The notes under the pieces are model-generated. The model worked only from the letters and a program-made list of their open reading frames with translations, had not been told where the DNA came from and did no database searches. Positions 1 to 8,333 of a stretch of 36,761 nucleotides of DNA are shown here, piece after piece. Numbering within the stretch: position 1 is the first letter of the stretch; each line of letters opens with the position of its first letter. The stretch comes from a bacterium (lineage in GTDB: Bacteria; Bacteroidota; Bacteroidia; Bacteroidales; Muribaculaceae), in NCBI GenBank assembly GCA_004563195.1, contig SFTJ01000024.1, positions 1-36,761 on the forward strand. The letters run 5' to 3'. Position numbers and translations under genes: made by a program.

Positions 1-668
1 CCCCCAACAGACTTTTGCACCAACAATGACGGCTCATCATCACCCGTCATCAATATTATTTGAGATTATAATCTGTAAACTATTTTCAGGACGCTACATA
101 GTGACAATCTGATTTAACACGGATTTCCACGGAGTTTTTTGTTCTAACACGGATTAGCACGGACGATTTGTGAAAATCTGTGCGATAATCAGTGTTATCT
201 GTGTTTCGGGGAGTAGCAGGTGCCTATCAGCATCTCCGAAGCTGATTTGGAGGCGGTTGAGTTACACCACACCGGTCGCTTCGCTCCCTCTGTGTGGCGC
301 TAACCATAAATCAACGTCTCCGACGTTGTGCTGCGATATCGCAATCTGTTAGATAACCCCATCTGGTAAATCAGTTAGATCTGTGTGAGATAATCTGACC
401 GATGCTTGCTTCTTTCAGAACGCTTATAACACCGATTTTCACAATATCGTGGCAATCTGTGGAGGTATTTGTGGAGATTCGTGTTTTATCTGTTTTCTGC
501 ATGAGATTAAGTGACCGCAGCAGCCGAATCTGCGGGAAATTTTTGTTGTTTTTTGCCTTTTTTTGTTGTATTTCGCAAAAAACAACAAGAAACCACACAA
601 AAAATAACAAGTACAATTTCCGAATCCAATACATTTGCTACACAAAACTGTACTTAACTCACAATAAT
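1..668. repeat. Gene-free repeat region upstream of the FISUMP protein gene
   Basis: No convincing gene is visible here. The stretch holds ACACGGAT-type repeats (about 113-212 and 425-490) whose arms read AACACGGATT in one direction and AATCYGTGTT in the other. It also holds a cluster of small palindromes: ATCAGC/GCTGAT at 226-246, CCACAC/GTGTGG at 267-297, AACGTC/GACGTT at 313-327 and TGCGATATCGCA at 332-343. The short reading frames across it have no recognisable product and no promoter of their own. The same repeat types recur at 4888-5020, 11026-11165 and 24211-24340, so this looks like a landing zone for dispersed repeats. Confidence 0.7.
630..637 (+). promoter_or_regulatory. Bacteroidetes -7 promoter box (TACATTTG)
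   Basis: TACATTTG matches the TAnnTTTG -7 consensus and lies 31 bases upstream of the ATG at 669. It predicts a transcript starting near 643, which rules out the longer reading frame that begins at 402. No good -33 element is visible. Confidence 0.55.
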
Positions 669-3600
669 ATGAAAAAGACGTTTACTAATCTTTGGCTGTC
701 GCTATGCGTGGCAGCAGTTGCGGTGATGGGCTTGACACCTATCACTGCCAGTGCCGATACCGGCACCGTATATAAAATTACCTTTGGTGGACGTGGTGAA
801 AGCAAGGTTGTAGATAATGTATTGGTCGAAAACCTTAGCACTGGAGCCAGCGTGGAGTTGCAGGGTCAAGACATCCTGCTCCTCAAGGCTAAGTCTACAG
901 CCATCAATAAGGTAGAAGTGGAGAATGACGGCGATGTGAGCACCGAAGGCGGTATGCTGTCGGTGACTTTGCAGAATCCAAGCGATGTGCAAGTGGATGT
1001 TTACGCTCTCGACGGCCGTCTTGCTTGGCAAACTTGCCTCGCTGCATCGTCGAAGGTCACCAGCGTGCCTCTGCCTCCTTTGGCAAGAGGACTGTATGTG
1101 GTGCGCGCCACTGCTCCCGGCTTCACCAAGAGCATCAAGTGGCTCAGCTACGGCAATTCATCTTTCACTGTGCCCGACTTCAGCGCCGAGGCTAACAATG
1201 CAGTGGCAGAAACCGAAGAAATAGATCCTATCGAGGCGATTAATGCTATGGCTAACGCGCCTAAGGAAGTGGAACTCGCCTACAACAGGGGCGATGTGCT
1301 CCGCTTTACCGGTACTTCGGGCAACATGACCTCCATTACCACCGGCTCACCTCGTTGCAGCTTCACTCAGCACTTCGACTTCTTCAAGTGTCAGGATGCC
1401 GACGGCCACAACTATGCCATAGTGCGTGCCGGCGATATGCTCTGGATGGCTGAAGACTTGCGAAAGGTCAATTCGCTTGGCTTAACCGACGCATCTAACC
1501 TTTCGTCCGACATTCTTAATAAGGTGATTAGCGACAACACCACCGAACTTGTGGCTACCGTTGGCGATAAGACTTATTATAGCAAGCCTGCTGCTATCAG
1601 AGCTCTCCCGGAAGGCTGGAAACTGCCTACTCAGGGCGAGATTGACTATGTTATCAAAAAGCTCAACGGCGGCAAGTATAGTATCGCAGGCGAATACTTC
1701 AAAGGCGACAACAAGGATGGCGTAGATAGCACCTTTATCCGCTTGAACTTGAACGGCCGCTACAACGGCATCGTATGCGACGAAGACAACGCCTACTTGA
1801 TGACTCGCAGCACCAAGGGCGGCGTGACATTGGCTATGCAGTTGAGCGAATCCTCAAATGCTGTTAGCGTAGACGTTTGCCCGGATTATATGCTCGCTGT
1901 GCGCGGCGTGCGCTCTGCTCCATCGGCTTACACTGAGATGTTGGAAGATATGAAAGCAGTATCTTCTAACGAAGAAAGCATACCCGCTCCTACTCAATCC
2001 GCTCTCGAGGATAGAGGTCCATTGGGCAAGACTTACATCATGCACACTGTGCCACAATCTATCGCTTACGACTTCTCCGGTGGCCAGTTCTCCAGTGATA
2101 AAGGAGAAAATCGTAGTGGTATCCTTACTAAAGACAGCGAAGGAAATTGGACTCTTGGCGAACGTCGCGATGTTGACTTCTTAAGCGATTTGGATATCGA
2201 TAATGTTAATGATAAGAATAAGCTTCGCAAGATGGCTGTTCTGAACAATGGTAACGGCACGCAGTATATCCTGGAAATGCAATGGAGCAGACCATTCCGC
2301 ATTGTTACTGAAAGGTTAGCCAATGAGAACTCCGATGGAAGCTTGTCTTATTCATATCAACGCACCGACACCCCTGATGTATTTGGTTTTGGAAACGTAT
2401 ACCTTACCATTGCAGGCGACGCTCAGTCGGGACACGGATTGATTCACGAGAAGGCAGCAAATGAACGATATGGCTTCTCTCTTCCTGCAGTTTATGATTT
2501 TGCAGCTCTTCCAAAGTCTATTCTTCCCTATTTCCTATATGATGACGGCAACAGAGCAACAGAAACTCGTATGGACTATGTGCAGCGTTGCTTCCAATTG
2601 TTTACTGCCGATTTTAATGAAGACGGTGTAGACGAAGTCATTGTGTGCATTGACGGTCAAGTGGATATTTACGACGGTGCTACAATGCTTAATGTTATTA
2701 AGGAAGGTGATAGCGAATATTTGAAAGATAACCAATACACAAAGCCATGTTTGCATCACAAGAACTTCAAATTACAGGATGACGGCGTAACAGAATTCGA
2801 CTGCTCAGCCTATTATCTAAAGAAACCGATGGTGCGATTTGCTATTGGCGATGTGAATGGCGATGGCGTTTCCGACCTCGCAGTGCTACGCGTAGGTGCA
2901 GGCGGAGAAGAAGGCAAGGCTAAAATTGAGCTTATGGTCTATGGAGCTGGTGATGTAACGACTGAGCCTATAGCTTATAGTTGTATCGATTATGATGCCA
3001 GCGCGAATACTATATTCAACGATATCAAGATTGGTAACGTATCGGGAAGCAAATATAATGACATAATTATGCTTTTCCGCAACTACTCGGGGACAGCACT
3101 TGCAAAGAAAGGTTATATGTGGCATGCTATGTACGACCCGAACAACACCGACACTCATCTTAGGATTGACTCAGATAACGTAGGCGAAAATGGAAGTTTC
3201 AGAGGTTACGACGGCCATATAGGTAATACCAATATCACATTGGCACACTTCCGTGGCCCGGAATACCCATGCGATATAGTGTGTGGTGCCGACTTGTGGC
3301 GATGGAACAGTGAGACTGAAAAAATTGAATTCTGCGATTTCCAAGTGCTACCATTCACCGACAACACCTTCTGGAGTATCTTTGCCGACAACATCATTGC
3401 AGCCGACGTAGATGGACAAGGATATGACAAGCTCTATTACTTCCGCAACTGGGACACTTACGAGAGCAGCAATGGCAACCGACTTATGTTCCAGGGACTA
3501 TCGGAAACATATTTCGACAGCACAACAGATATAAGTAAATCAACACTGAAACACTATCACAACTTCAACTCCGACCTCCTCAAATACTGTGATACCGGAA

Positions 3601-4685
3601 AAATATGGGATAGCGGTGAACTAAAACAAGTCGAACTTCAGTGGTGGTTTGGTCCCGGTGATGTAGAATGGGGTAATAATTCGGCACTTTGCGCCGTTTA
3701 CGACCGTCCGGGACACAAGGTACTCCAATACAAGGGTCATGAACTTGCGTTCACAGAACCTCGCATCTATGCTCTGATTGCAGCACCTCCAACCTTCGAT
3801 TACGGTGACGAAATCGAACCTAACTACGACTTCGTTACCTCGTGGGGCTACAGTAAAAGCACCTCGCAGCAGACCACTAACTCGAGCAGCGTATCGGCTT
3901 CTCTTATAGTAGGCTTCGAGCAAGAAATCACCGCTCCGGTGGTAGGCACTAAGCTCGGCGGTGTAGAATTTACCACTAAGATGGAACAAGAGTGCAGCAA
4001 GAGTACTTCTAAAACCAGCACAATCTCATTCAGCCAGCTTTACGAAGCTCGCGACGACGACCGAGTGGTGATGCAAGTAGCTCCTTACGACAACTACACC
4101 TACGAAATAGTGGCATCTGACAACGTCGACGAAATAGGTGGCTTGCTCAACATTTCGATTCCTCAGAAGCCTATGACTGTGGGCTTGGCTCTAACCGACT
4201 ACGACCGCTACACAGCTTCTGACAAGAATGCTCCCGACATTCACCAGGTGTTCCACCACACCATTGGCGACCCATTCTCTTATCCTTCTACTGCCGATAA
4301 GATTGTTACCAATGTGCCTGACTCTGAAATACTTTGGGGTAACGGCCGATGGAACGACTTCGTTACTACCGGCTCGGGCGGTAGCGTAATCCGTGAGATT
4401 GCTCTCGATAATAGTACAGCTACTTCGGCAGCCTTCTCATTCTCAGTTGAGAGCGAATTGGTAGTACAACTGGGATGTGCAAAGACCGGCGTTGGGTTTG
4501 GATACGGCAACACCAATGAGACTACTCACGAAGAAAGCGAAGGATTCACCGTTTCAGCTTGCGTACCGGGTCTTGCTCCTGGCGACACCAACCCTAACCG
4601 CAAATTCTTCAACTGGAACCTCTGCTGGTACAAGTACAGCTTGAATGGTCAGACTTTCCCTGTAGTCAACTACGTGGTGAAGTAA
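669..4685 (+). CDS. Large secreted FISUMP / FG-GAP-like protein with Ser/Thr-rich beta region
   Basis: This encodes 1338 residues from the ATG at 669, chosen because a signal peptide (about residues 1-29, ending ITASA) begins there and a -7 box lies just upstream. Residues 30-200 form the N-terminal module common in FISUMP proteins, including VYALDGRL and ARGLYVVRA, which resemble a T9SS sorting fold although they are internal. Residues about 240-415 match the Fibrobacter succinogenes major paralogous domain (MLWMAEDL, LPEGWKLPT, RGVRS). Asp-rich FG-GAP/VCBS-like repeats follow (ADFNEDGVDE near 645, GDVNGDGVSD near 725, ADVDGQGYD near 910). Residues about 1056-1145 are Ser/Thr-rich alternating strands that recall aerolysin-type pore formers; this is inference only. 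It is probably a cell-surface or secreted protein of unknown role. The gene is flanked by related repeats on both sides. Confidence 0.85.
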   Translation: MKKTFTNLWLSLCVAAVAVMGLTPITASADTGTVYKITFGGRGESKVVDNVLVENLSTGASVELQGQDILLLKAKSTAINKVEVENDGDVSTEGGMLSVTLQNPSDVQVDVYALDGRLAWQTCLAASSKVTSVPLPPLARGLYVVRATAPGFTKSIKWLSYGNSSFTVPDFSAEANNAVAETEEIDPIEAINAMANAPKEVELAYNRGDVLRFTGTSGNMTSITTGSPRCSFTQHFDFFKCQDADGHNYAIVRAGDMLWMAEDLRKVNSLGLTDASNLSSDILNKVISDNTTELVATVGDKTYYSKPAAIRALPEGWKLPTQGEIDYVIKKLNGGKYSIAGEYFKGDNKDGVDSTFIRLNLNGRYNGIVCDEDNAYLMTRSTKGGVTLAMQLSESSNAVSVDVCPDYMLAVRGVRSAPSAYTEMLEDMKAVSSNEESIPAPTQSALEDRGPLGKTYIMHTVPQSIAYDFSGGQFSSDKGENRSGILTKDSEGNWTLGERRDVDFLSDLDIDNVNDKNKLRKMAVLNNGNGTQYILEMQWSRPFRIVTERLANENSDGSLSYSYQRTDTPDVFGFGNVYLTIAGDAQSGHGLIHEKAANERYGFSLPAVYDFAALPKSILPYFLYDDGNRATETRMDYVQRCFQLFTADFNEDGVDEVIVCIDGQVDIYDGATMLNVIKEGDSEYLKDNQYTKPCLHHKNFKLQDDGVTEFDCSAYYLKKPMVRFAIGDVNGDGVSDLAVLRVGAGGEEGKAKIELMVYGAGDVTTEPIAYSCIDYDASANTIFNDIKIGNVSGSKYNDIIMLFRNYSGTALAKKGYMWHAMYDPNNTDTHLRIDSDNVGENGSFRGYDGHIGNTNITLAHFRGPEYPCDIVCGADLWRWNSETEKIEFCDFQVLPFTDNTFWSIFADNIIAADVDGQGYDKLYYFRNWDTYESSNGNRLMFQGLSETYFDSTTDISKSTLKHYHNFNSDLLKYCDTGKIWDSGELKQVELQWWFGPGDVEWGNNSALCAVYDRPGHKVLQYKGHELAFTEPRIYALIAAPPTFDYGDEIEPNYDFVTSWGYSKSTSQQTTNSSSVSASLIVGFEQEITAPVVGTKLGGVEFTTKMEQECSKSTSKTSTISFSQLYEARDDDRVVMQVAPYDNYTYEIVASDNVDEIGGLLNISIPQKPMTVGLALTDYDRYTASDKNAPDIHQVFHHTIGDPFSYPSTADKIVTNVPDSEILWGNGRWNDFVTTGSGGSVIREIALDNSTATSAAFSFSVESELVVQLGCAKTGVGFGYGNTNETTHEESEGFTVSACVPGLAPGDTNPNRKFFNWNLCWYKYSLNGQTFPVVNYVVK

Positions 4686-4785
4686 TGATAACACACATCA
4701 GCGTGCCGCTGGCGCATTACCCAGCAGGATCCACATCCTGCCCATGCCCAGCACCACGCCGATGACAAAATTCCCTAATATCGAT

Positions 4786-4840
4786 AGGCGGGGCGCTCAA
4801 ACGGCAATAAAGCCGTCAGCGCCCCGCCTTTCACTGTTTC
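4786..4840 (+). terminator. Strong hairpin terminator after the FISUMP gene
   Basis: The arms AGGCGGGGCGCT and AGCGCCCCGCCT enclose an inner ACGGC/GCCGT stem and are followed by a T-rich stretch (TTTCACTGTTTCT). The hairpin lies about 100 bases after the stop codon at 4685. A smaller palindrome, CAGGAT/ATCCTG, precedes it at 4725-4740. Confidence 0.75.
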
Positions 4841-4887
4841 TCGCACGCAGATTAATCAGCCAAAAACAGATAACACAATGATTTTCA

Positions 4888-5020
4888 ATGATTTCCACCG
4901 CCACATTCACAATCCAAACACGGATAACACAGATATTTTCGCGGATTTTCACAAGATTGTGGCAATCCGTGGAGGTATTTGTGGAGATCCGTGTTTTATT
5001 AATGTTAGATCTGTGTGAGC
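4888..5020. repeat. ACACGGAT-family long imperfect inverted repeat
   Basis: AAACACGGAT at 4916 pairs with ATCCGTGTTT ending at 4996, giving imperfect arms of about 40 bases around a centre near 4956. Bases 4944-4999 match 434-489 at about 52 of 56 positions, and GTTAGATCTGTGTGAG at 5004-5019 is identical to 374-389. The copies therefore bracket the gene at 669-4685 in direct orientation. Confidence 0.75.
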
Positions 5021-5050
5021 TTATGCACCCGCAGCTTGCCGGGGATGGGC

Positions 5051-5087
5051 AAATAAAAAGCCTCCCGTGACTTCGCGCCGCGGGAGG
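5051..5087 (-). terminator. Terminator of the korAB operon
   Basis: On the minus strand CCTCCCG pairs with CGGGAGG (5087-5081 with 5067-5061) and is followed by CTTTTTATTT. It lies about 80 bases after the korB stop codon and has the form of an intrinsic terminator. Confidence 0.7.
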
Positions 5088-5165
5088 TTCTTATTGTCTA
5101 ATACAGTCTGATATATGATGAGTTAGTTTATATTACGGTCGTCATCATGTGTGGCGTGGGATGGC

Positions 5166-6182
5166 TTATTTCACTTCCCATGTTTCGCCATCGAGAATCA
5201 TGTCGCGAAGGCAAGTGTAGTTTTTCTTAGCCACTACGGCCTCAACTTGCTTTTCCACTTCATCGTTGTATGTGAGTGCTTCCACGTCGCGAATCACACC
5301 GAGAGCCAATGGCAAGTCGTGACCGTCCATAAGCGCTAATTGCTGATGCAAGAAGTTGTTTTGGCAATGAGCGTCGTGAGTGAGAACGTCGTCGATGGTA
5401 TAGCCGTCTTCGCCGATAGTCACAGCCTTAAGTCCGAATCCGTCTTGCACGAGACCCTTGTTCATTTCCTTGCCGAAAATCATCTTTTCGCCATGCACCA
5501 AGTGGATGGTACGGTCGGCGCGAGTTTCGCGGTCGGTGATGAAGTTGTGAATGCCGTTGTTGAAAATCATACAGTTCTGCAAGATTTCCACAATAGAGCA
5601 ACCCTTGTGCTTGGCAGCAGCCACCATCACTTCCTGGCCCACCTTGGGGTCTACGTCGATGGCGCGAGCGAAGAAAGTGCCACGAGCGCCGAATACGAGT
5701 TCGGCAGGCACGAATGGGTCCTCGGTAGTGCCATAAGGCGATGATTTGCTCACAAAGCCGCGGTCGCTGGTAGGCGAGTATTGACCCTTGGTGAGGCCGT
5801 AGATTTTGTTGTTGAGCAATAGCACGTTGAGGTCGATGTTACGGCGCACTTCGTGGATGAAGTGGTTACCACCGATGGCGAGGCCGTCGCCGTCGCCGCA
5901 GATTTGCCAAACGGTCATCTTAGGGTTGGCGGTTTTGAAACCGGTGGCCACAGCACCACCACGGCCGTGGATGGTGTGGAAGCCGTAGGTATTCATATAG
6001 TAAGGCAGACGCGAGCTACATCCGATGCCCGAGATAACGGCAGTGTCGTGTGGTGCTACGCCTACTTCAGCCATTGCCTTATGAAGGGTGGCGAGAACGA
6101 AGTGGTCGCCACAACCGGGGCACCAGCGTACTGATTGGTCACTCTTATAGTCGGCTGCTACATATTTCTTGTTTTCTTCCAT
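5166..6182 (-). CDS. korB: 2-oxoacid:ferredoxin oxidoreductase, beta subunit (KorB-like)
   Basis: This 338-residue subunit binds thiamine diphosphate and catalyses CoA-dependent oxidative decarboxylation of a 2-oxoacid, probably 2-oxoglutarate, with ferredoxin as acceptor in the cytoplasm. Visible marks are CPGCG at residues 21-25, GIGCSSR near 52, the TPP motif GDGDG at 96-100 ending in NN at 124-125, and GLTKGQYSPTS just after. The length is usual for KorB. It starts two bases after the korA stop codon, so the two are one operon. Substrate choice (2-oxoglutarate rather than pyruvate or another keto acid) rests on overall similarity to KorAB and is not proven by the motifs. Confidence 0.93.
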   Translation of the reverse strand: MEENKKYVAADYKSDQSVRWCPGCGDHFVLATLHKAMAEVGVAPHDTAVISGIGCSSRLPYYMNTYGFHTIHGRGGAVATGFKTANPKMTVWQICGDGDGLAIGGNHFIHEVRRNIDLNVLLLNNKIYGLTKGQYSPTSDRGFVSKSSPYGTTEDPFVPAELVFGARGTFFARAIDVDPKVGQEVMVAAAKHKGCSIVEILQNCMIFNNGIHNFITDRETRADRTIHLVHGEKMIFGKEMNKGLVQDGFGLKAVTIGEDGYTIDDVLTHDAHCQNNFLHQQLALMDGHDLPLALGVIRDVEALTYNDEVEKQVEAVVAKKNYTCLRDMILDGETWEVK

Positions 6183-6184
6183 GA

Positions 6185-8038
6185 TTATTTACCCTCCATA
6201 ATTTTAGTTACACCATCTATTACTTCTTGCACCAAGAATGGCTGACCTTGAGTCTTGTTGATGCGTTTTACCACGAGACCGGCAATTCGGCTCTGCAGAT
6301 AGTCGGCAAATTGACCGGTATTGAGTTCGGCTACAATCACGTTCTTGTAGCTGCGAAGCACTTCCTCGGCGTTCTTTGGAAGCGGGTTGATGTGGCGGAA
6401 TTGAGCCAAAGCCACCTTCTTGCCGGCAGCTTGCATCTCTTCGACAGCTGTGTAGAGGTGACCGAAAGTGCCGCCCCAGCCCACGAGAAGCGTGTCGGCA
6501 TCTTTGTCGCCGAGCACTTCGAGGTCGGCGATGTGGTTAGCCACATTGTTCACCTTTTCGAGGCGAGTGAGCACCATCTTTTCGTGGTTGATCGGGTCGT
6601 TAGAAAGCGCGCTGGTGTTGAAGTCCTTTTCGAGGCCACCGAGGCGGTGTTGCAGACCTTCCTGACCGGGGATAGCCCAGTAGCGCACTTGTTCGTCATT
6701 GCGCTTATATGGTTTCCAACCTTCGCGCACGTCGTCGGTCACGAAGTTGGGCTTGATGGCGGGATAATCGTCAGCTTCGGGCACGCGCCAAGCCGATGAG
6801 CCGTTGGCGATGAAAGCATCGGTGAGCAGGATAACCGGAGTCATGTGCTCGATGGCGATGCGAGCGGCTTCGAAAGCCATGTCGAAGCAGTCGGTGGGCG
6901 AAGTAGGAGCGAGAACCACTACAGGCGACTCGCCGTTTCGGCCGTAGAGAGCTTGCAAGAGGTCGGTTTGCTCAGTCTTGGTGGGCAGACCGGTAGAAGG
7001 GCCACCGCGCATAACGTCGATAACCACCAAAGGCAATTCAGCCATTACAGCCAAACCGATGCCTTCGCTCTTAAGAGCCAAACCGGGACCCGAAGTAGAA
7101 GTAACGGCAAGGTTGCCTGCAAATGCAGCGCCGATAGCCGAGCAAACGCCTGCTATTTCGTCTTCCATTTGGCAAGCCTTCACGCCGAGGTCCTTGCGCT
7201 TGGCGAGTTCGTGAAGAATGTCGGTGGCAGGGGTGATAGGGTAGCTGCCGAGGAACAATGGGCGGCCGCTCTTTTCCGAAGCCATAATGAGGCCCCAAGC
7301 GGTGGCTTTGTTGCCATTGATGTCGGTGTAGATGCCGGGCTTGGCAGCATCGCTCTCGATGCGATAGGTAGATACCGATGCATGGATGTTGTGACCGTAG
7401 TCATAACCGCCTTGCACCACCTTAGCATTGGCTTCGTAGATGGCGGGTTTCTTGGCGAACTTGTTCTTGAGCATGTGAAGCGCGCTTTCGAGCGGGCGGT
7501 CGAAGAGCCAGCACACAAGGCCGAGCGCAAACATGTTGCGGCACTTGAGGGCAGCCTTGTTGTCGAGACCACTGTCGGCGAGTGCTGCCTTGACGAGCGA
7601 AGTCATAGGCACTTCCACTATTTGAGCACCAATCTTGGTGAGTCCGATTTCATCGTAAGGTGTGTCGGTGGTATAGAGCGCTTTGTCGAGGTCGGATTTC
7701 TTAAAAGAATCGATGTCGATGATAGCCACGCCACCTTCCTTGAGGAATTTTACGTTCTGCTTAAGCGCAGCAGCGTTCATCGAAACGAGCACATCGCACT
7801 TGTCGCCGGGAGTGTGGACCCCACGACCAATGTTAACTTGAAATCCCGAAACGCCATTGAGCGAACCTTGCGGAGCGCGAACTTCGGCAGGATAGTCGGG
7901 GAAAGTGGAGATTTGATTGCCAATGCCGGCTGAAACATTAGAGAAAATGTTGCCGGCCAACTGCATTCCGTCGCCGGAGTCGCCAGAGAATCTGACGACT
8001 ACTCTGTCAAGCTGTTTGACATTTTGTTTTTCTAACAT
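6185..8038 (-). CDS. korA: 2-oxoacid:ferredoxin oxidoreductase, fused gamma-alpha subunit (KorA-like)
   Basis: This 617-residue protein joins the gamma domain (about residues 10-195, with RFSGDSGDGMQLAGN and FPDYPAEVRAPQGS) to the alpha pyrimidine-binding domain (from about 225, with GSYPITPATDILHELAK, QMEDEIAGVCSAIGAAFAG and TSTSGPGLALKSEGIG). This fused order is typical of two-subunit KorAB enzymes. It works with KorB, encoded two bases downstream, in the reductive or oxidative TCA branch. No ferredoxin domain is present in either subunit, so an external ferredoxin is expected. The ATG at 8038 follows a leader of about 65 bases from a TACCTTTG box. Confidence 0.93.
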   Translation of the reverse strand: MLEKQNVKQLDRVVVRFSGDSGDGMQLAGNIFSNVSAGIGNQISTFPDYPAEVRAPQGSLNGVSGFQVNIGRGVHTPGDKCDVLVSMNAAALKQNVKFLKEGGVAIIDIDSFKKSDLDKALYTTDTPYDEIGLTKIGAQIVEVPMTSLVKAALADSGLDNKAALKCRNMFALGLVCWLFDRPLESALHMLKNKFAKKPAIYEANAKVVQGGYDYGHNIHASVSTYRIESDAAKPGIYTDINGNKATAWGLIMASEKSGRPLFLGSYPITPATDILHELAKRKDLGVKACQMEDEIAGVCSAIGAAFAGNLAVTSTSGPGLALKSEGIGLAVMAELPLVVIDVMRGGPSTGLPTKTEQTDLLQALYGRNGESPVVVLAPTSPTDCFDMAFEAARIAIEHMTPVILLTDAFIANGSSAWRVPEADDYPAIKPNFVTDDVREGWKPYKRNDEQVRYWAIPGQEGLQHRLGGLEKDFNTSALSNDPINHEKMVLTRLEKVNNVANHIADLEVLGDKDADTLLVGWGGTFGHLYTAVEEMQAAGKKVALAQFRHINPLPKNAEEVLRSYKNVIVAELNTGQFADYLQSRIAGLVVKRINKTQGQPFLVQEVIDGVTKIMEGK

Positions 8039-8109
8039 AACTTTTTTTAGTAAGCAAATTAGTATAATCTGTGTTTTGATAGGTTTAGTATCAATATTCT
8101 ATGATTTGG

Positions 8110-8117
8110 CAAAGGTA
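8110..8117 (-). promoter_or_regulatory. -7 promoter box for korAB (TACCTTTG)
   Basis: On the minus strand TACCTTTG fits TAnnTTTG and predicts a start near 8103, about 65 bases before the korA ATG. The -33 region is only A/T-rich. Confidence 0.55.
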
Positions 8118-8193
8118 GTGTAAAAAAACTCAATAAAAAATTATTTATGGAAATTTTTACGTAATAAACATTATATGGTGCCGAATAATATTG

Positions 8194-8201
8194 TAACTTT
8201 G
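8194..8201 (+). promoter_or_regulatory. -7 promoter box for the DUF4838 gene (TAACTTTG)
   Basis: TAACTTTG fits the Bacteroidetes -7 consensus. It implies an untranslated leader of about 125 bases, longer than for other genes here; the leader is A-rich near the start codon and contains a CCGCGG palindrome near 8242. Confidence 0.55.
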
Positions 8202-8333
8202 TAGAGGAAGGTCGAAATCGTGGACCATAATACTAAAAATGGCCGCGGTGGCGTGACTAAATAATTATGCAATAATAAAGAATACTGAATAACCAAATAA
8301 ACCTAAACAAACCAACCATAACAAACAAGCAGA

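Noticed and set aside
170..352. 60-codon frame in the first spacer
   Set aside because: It is formed by palindromes and repeat words, with no promoter or signal peptide pattern that holds up.
402..668. N-terminal extension of the large secreted protein to the ATG at 402
   Set aside because: The extension covers dispersed repeats, hides the signal peptide that begins at 669, and lies upstream of the -7 box at 630-637.
6845..7933. 362-codon frame antisense to korA, and the 363-codon frame antisense to hisB at 21970-23061
   Set aside because: Both are shadows of well-supported genes with full motif sets and lack domain signals or promoters.
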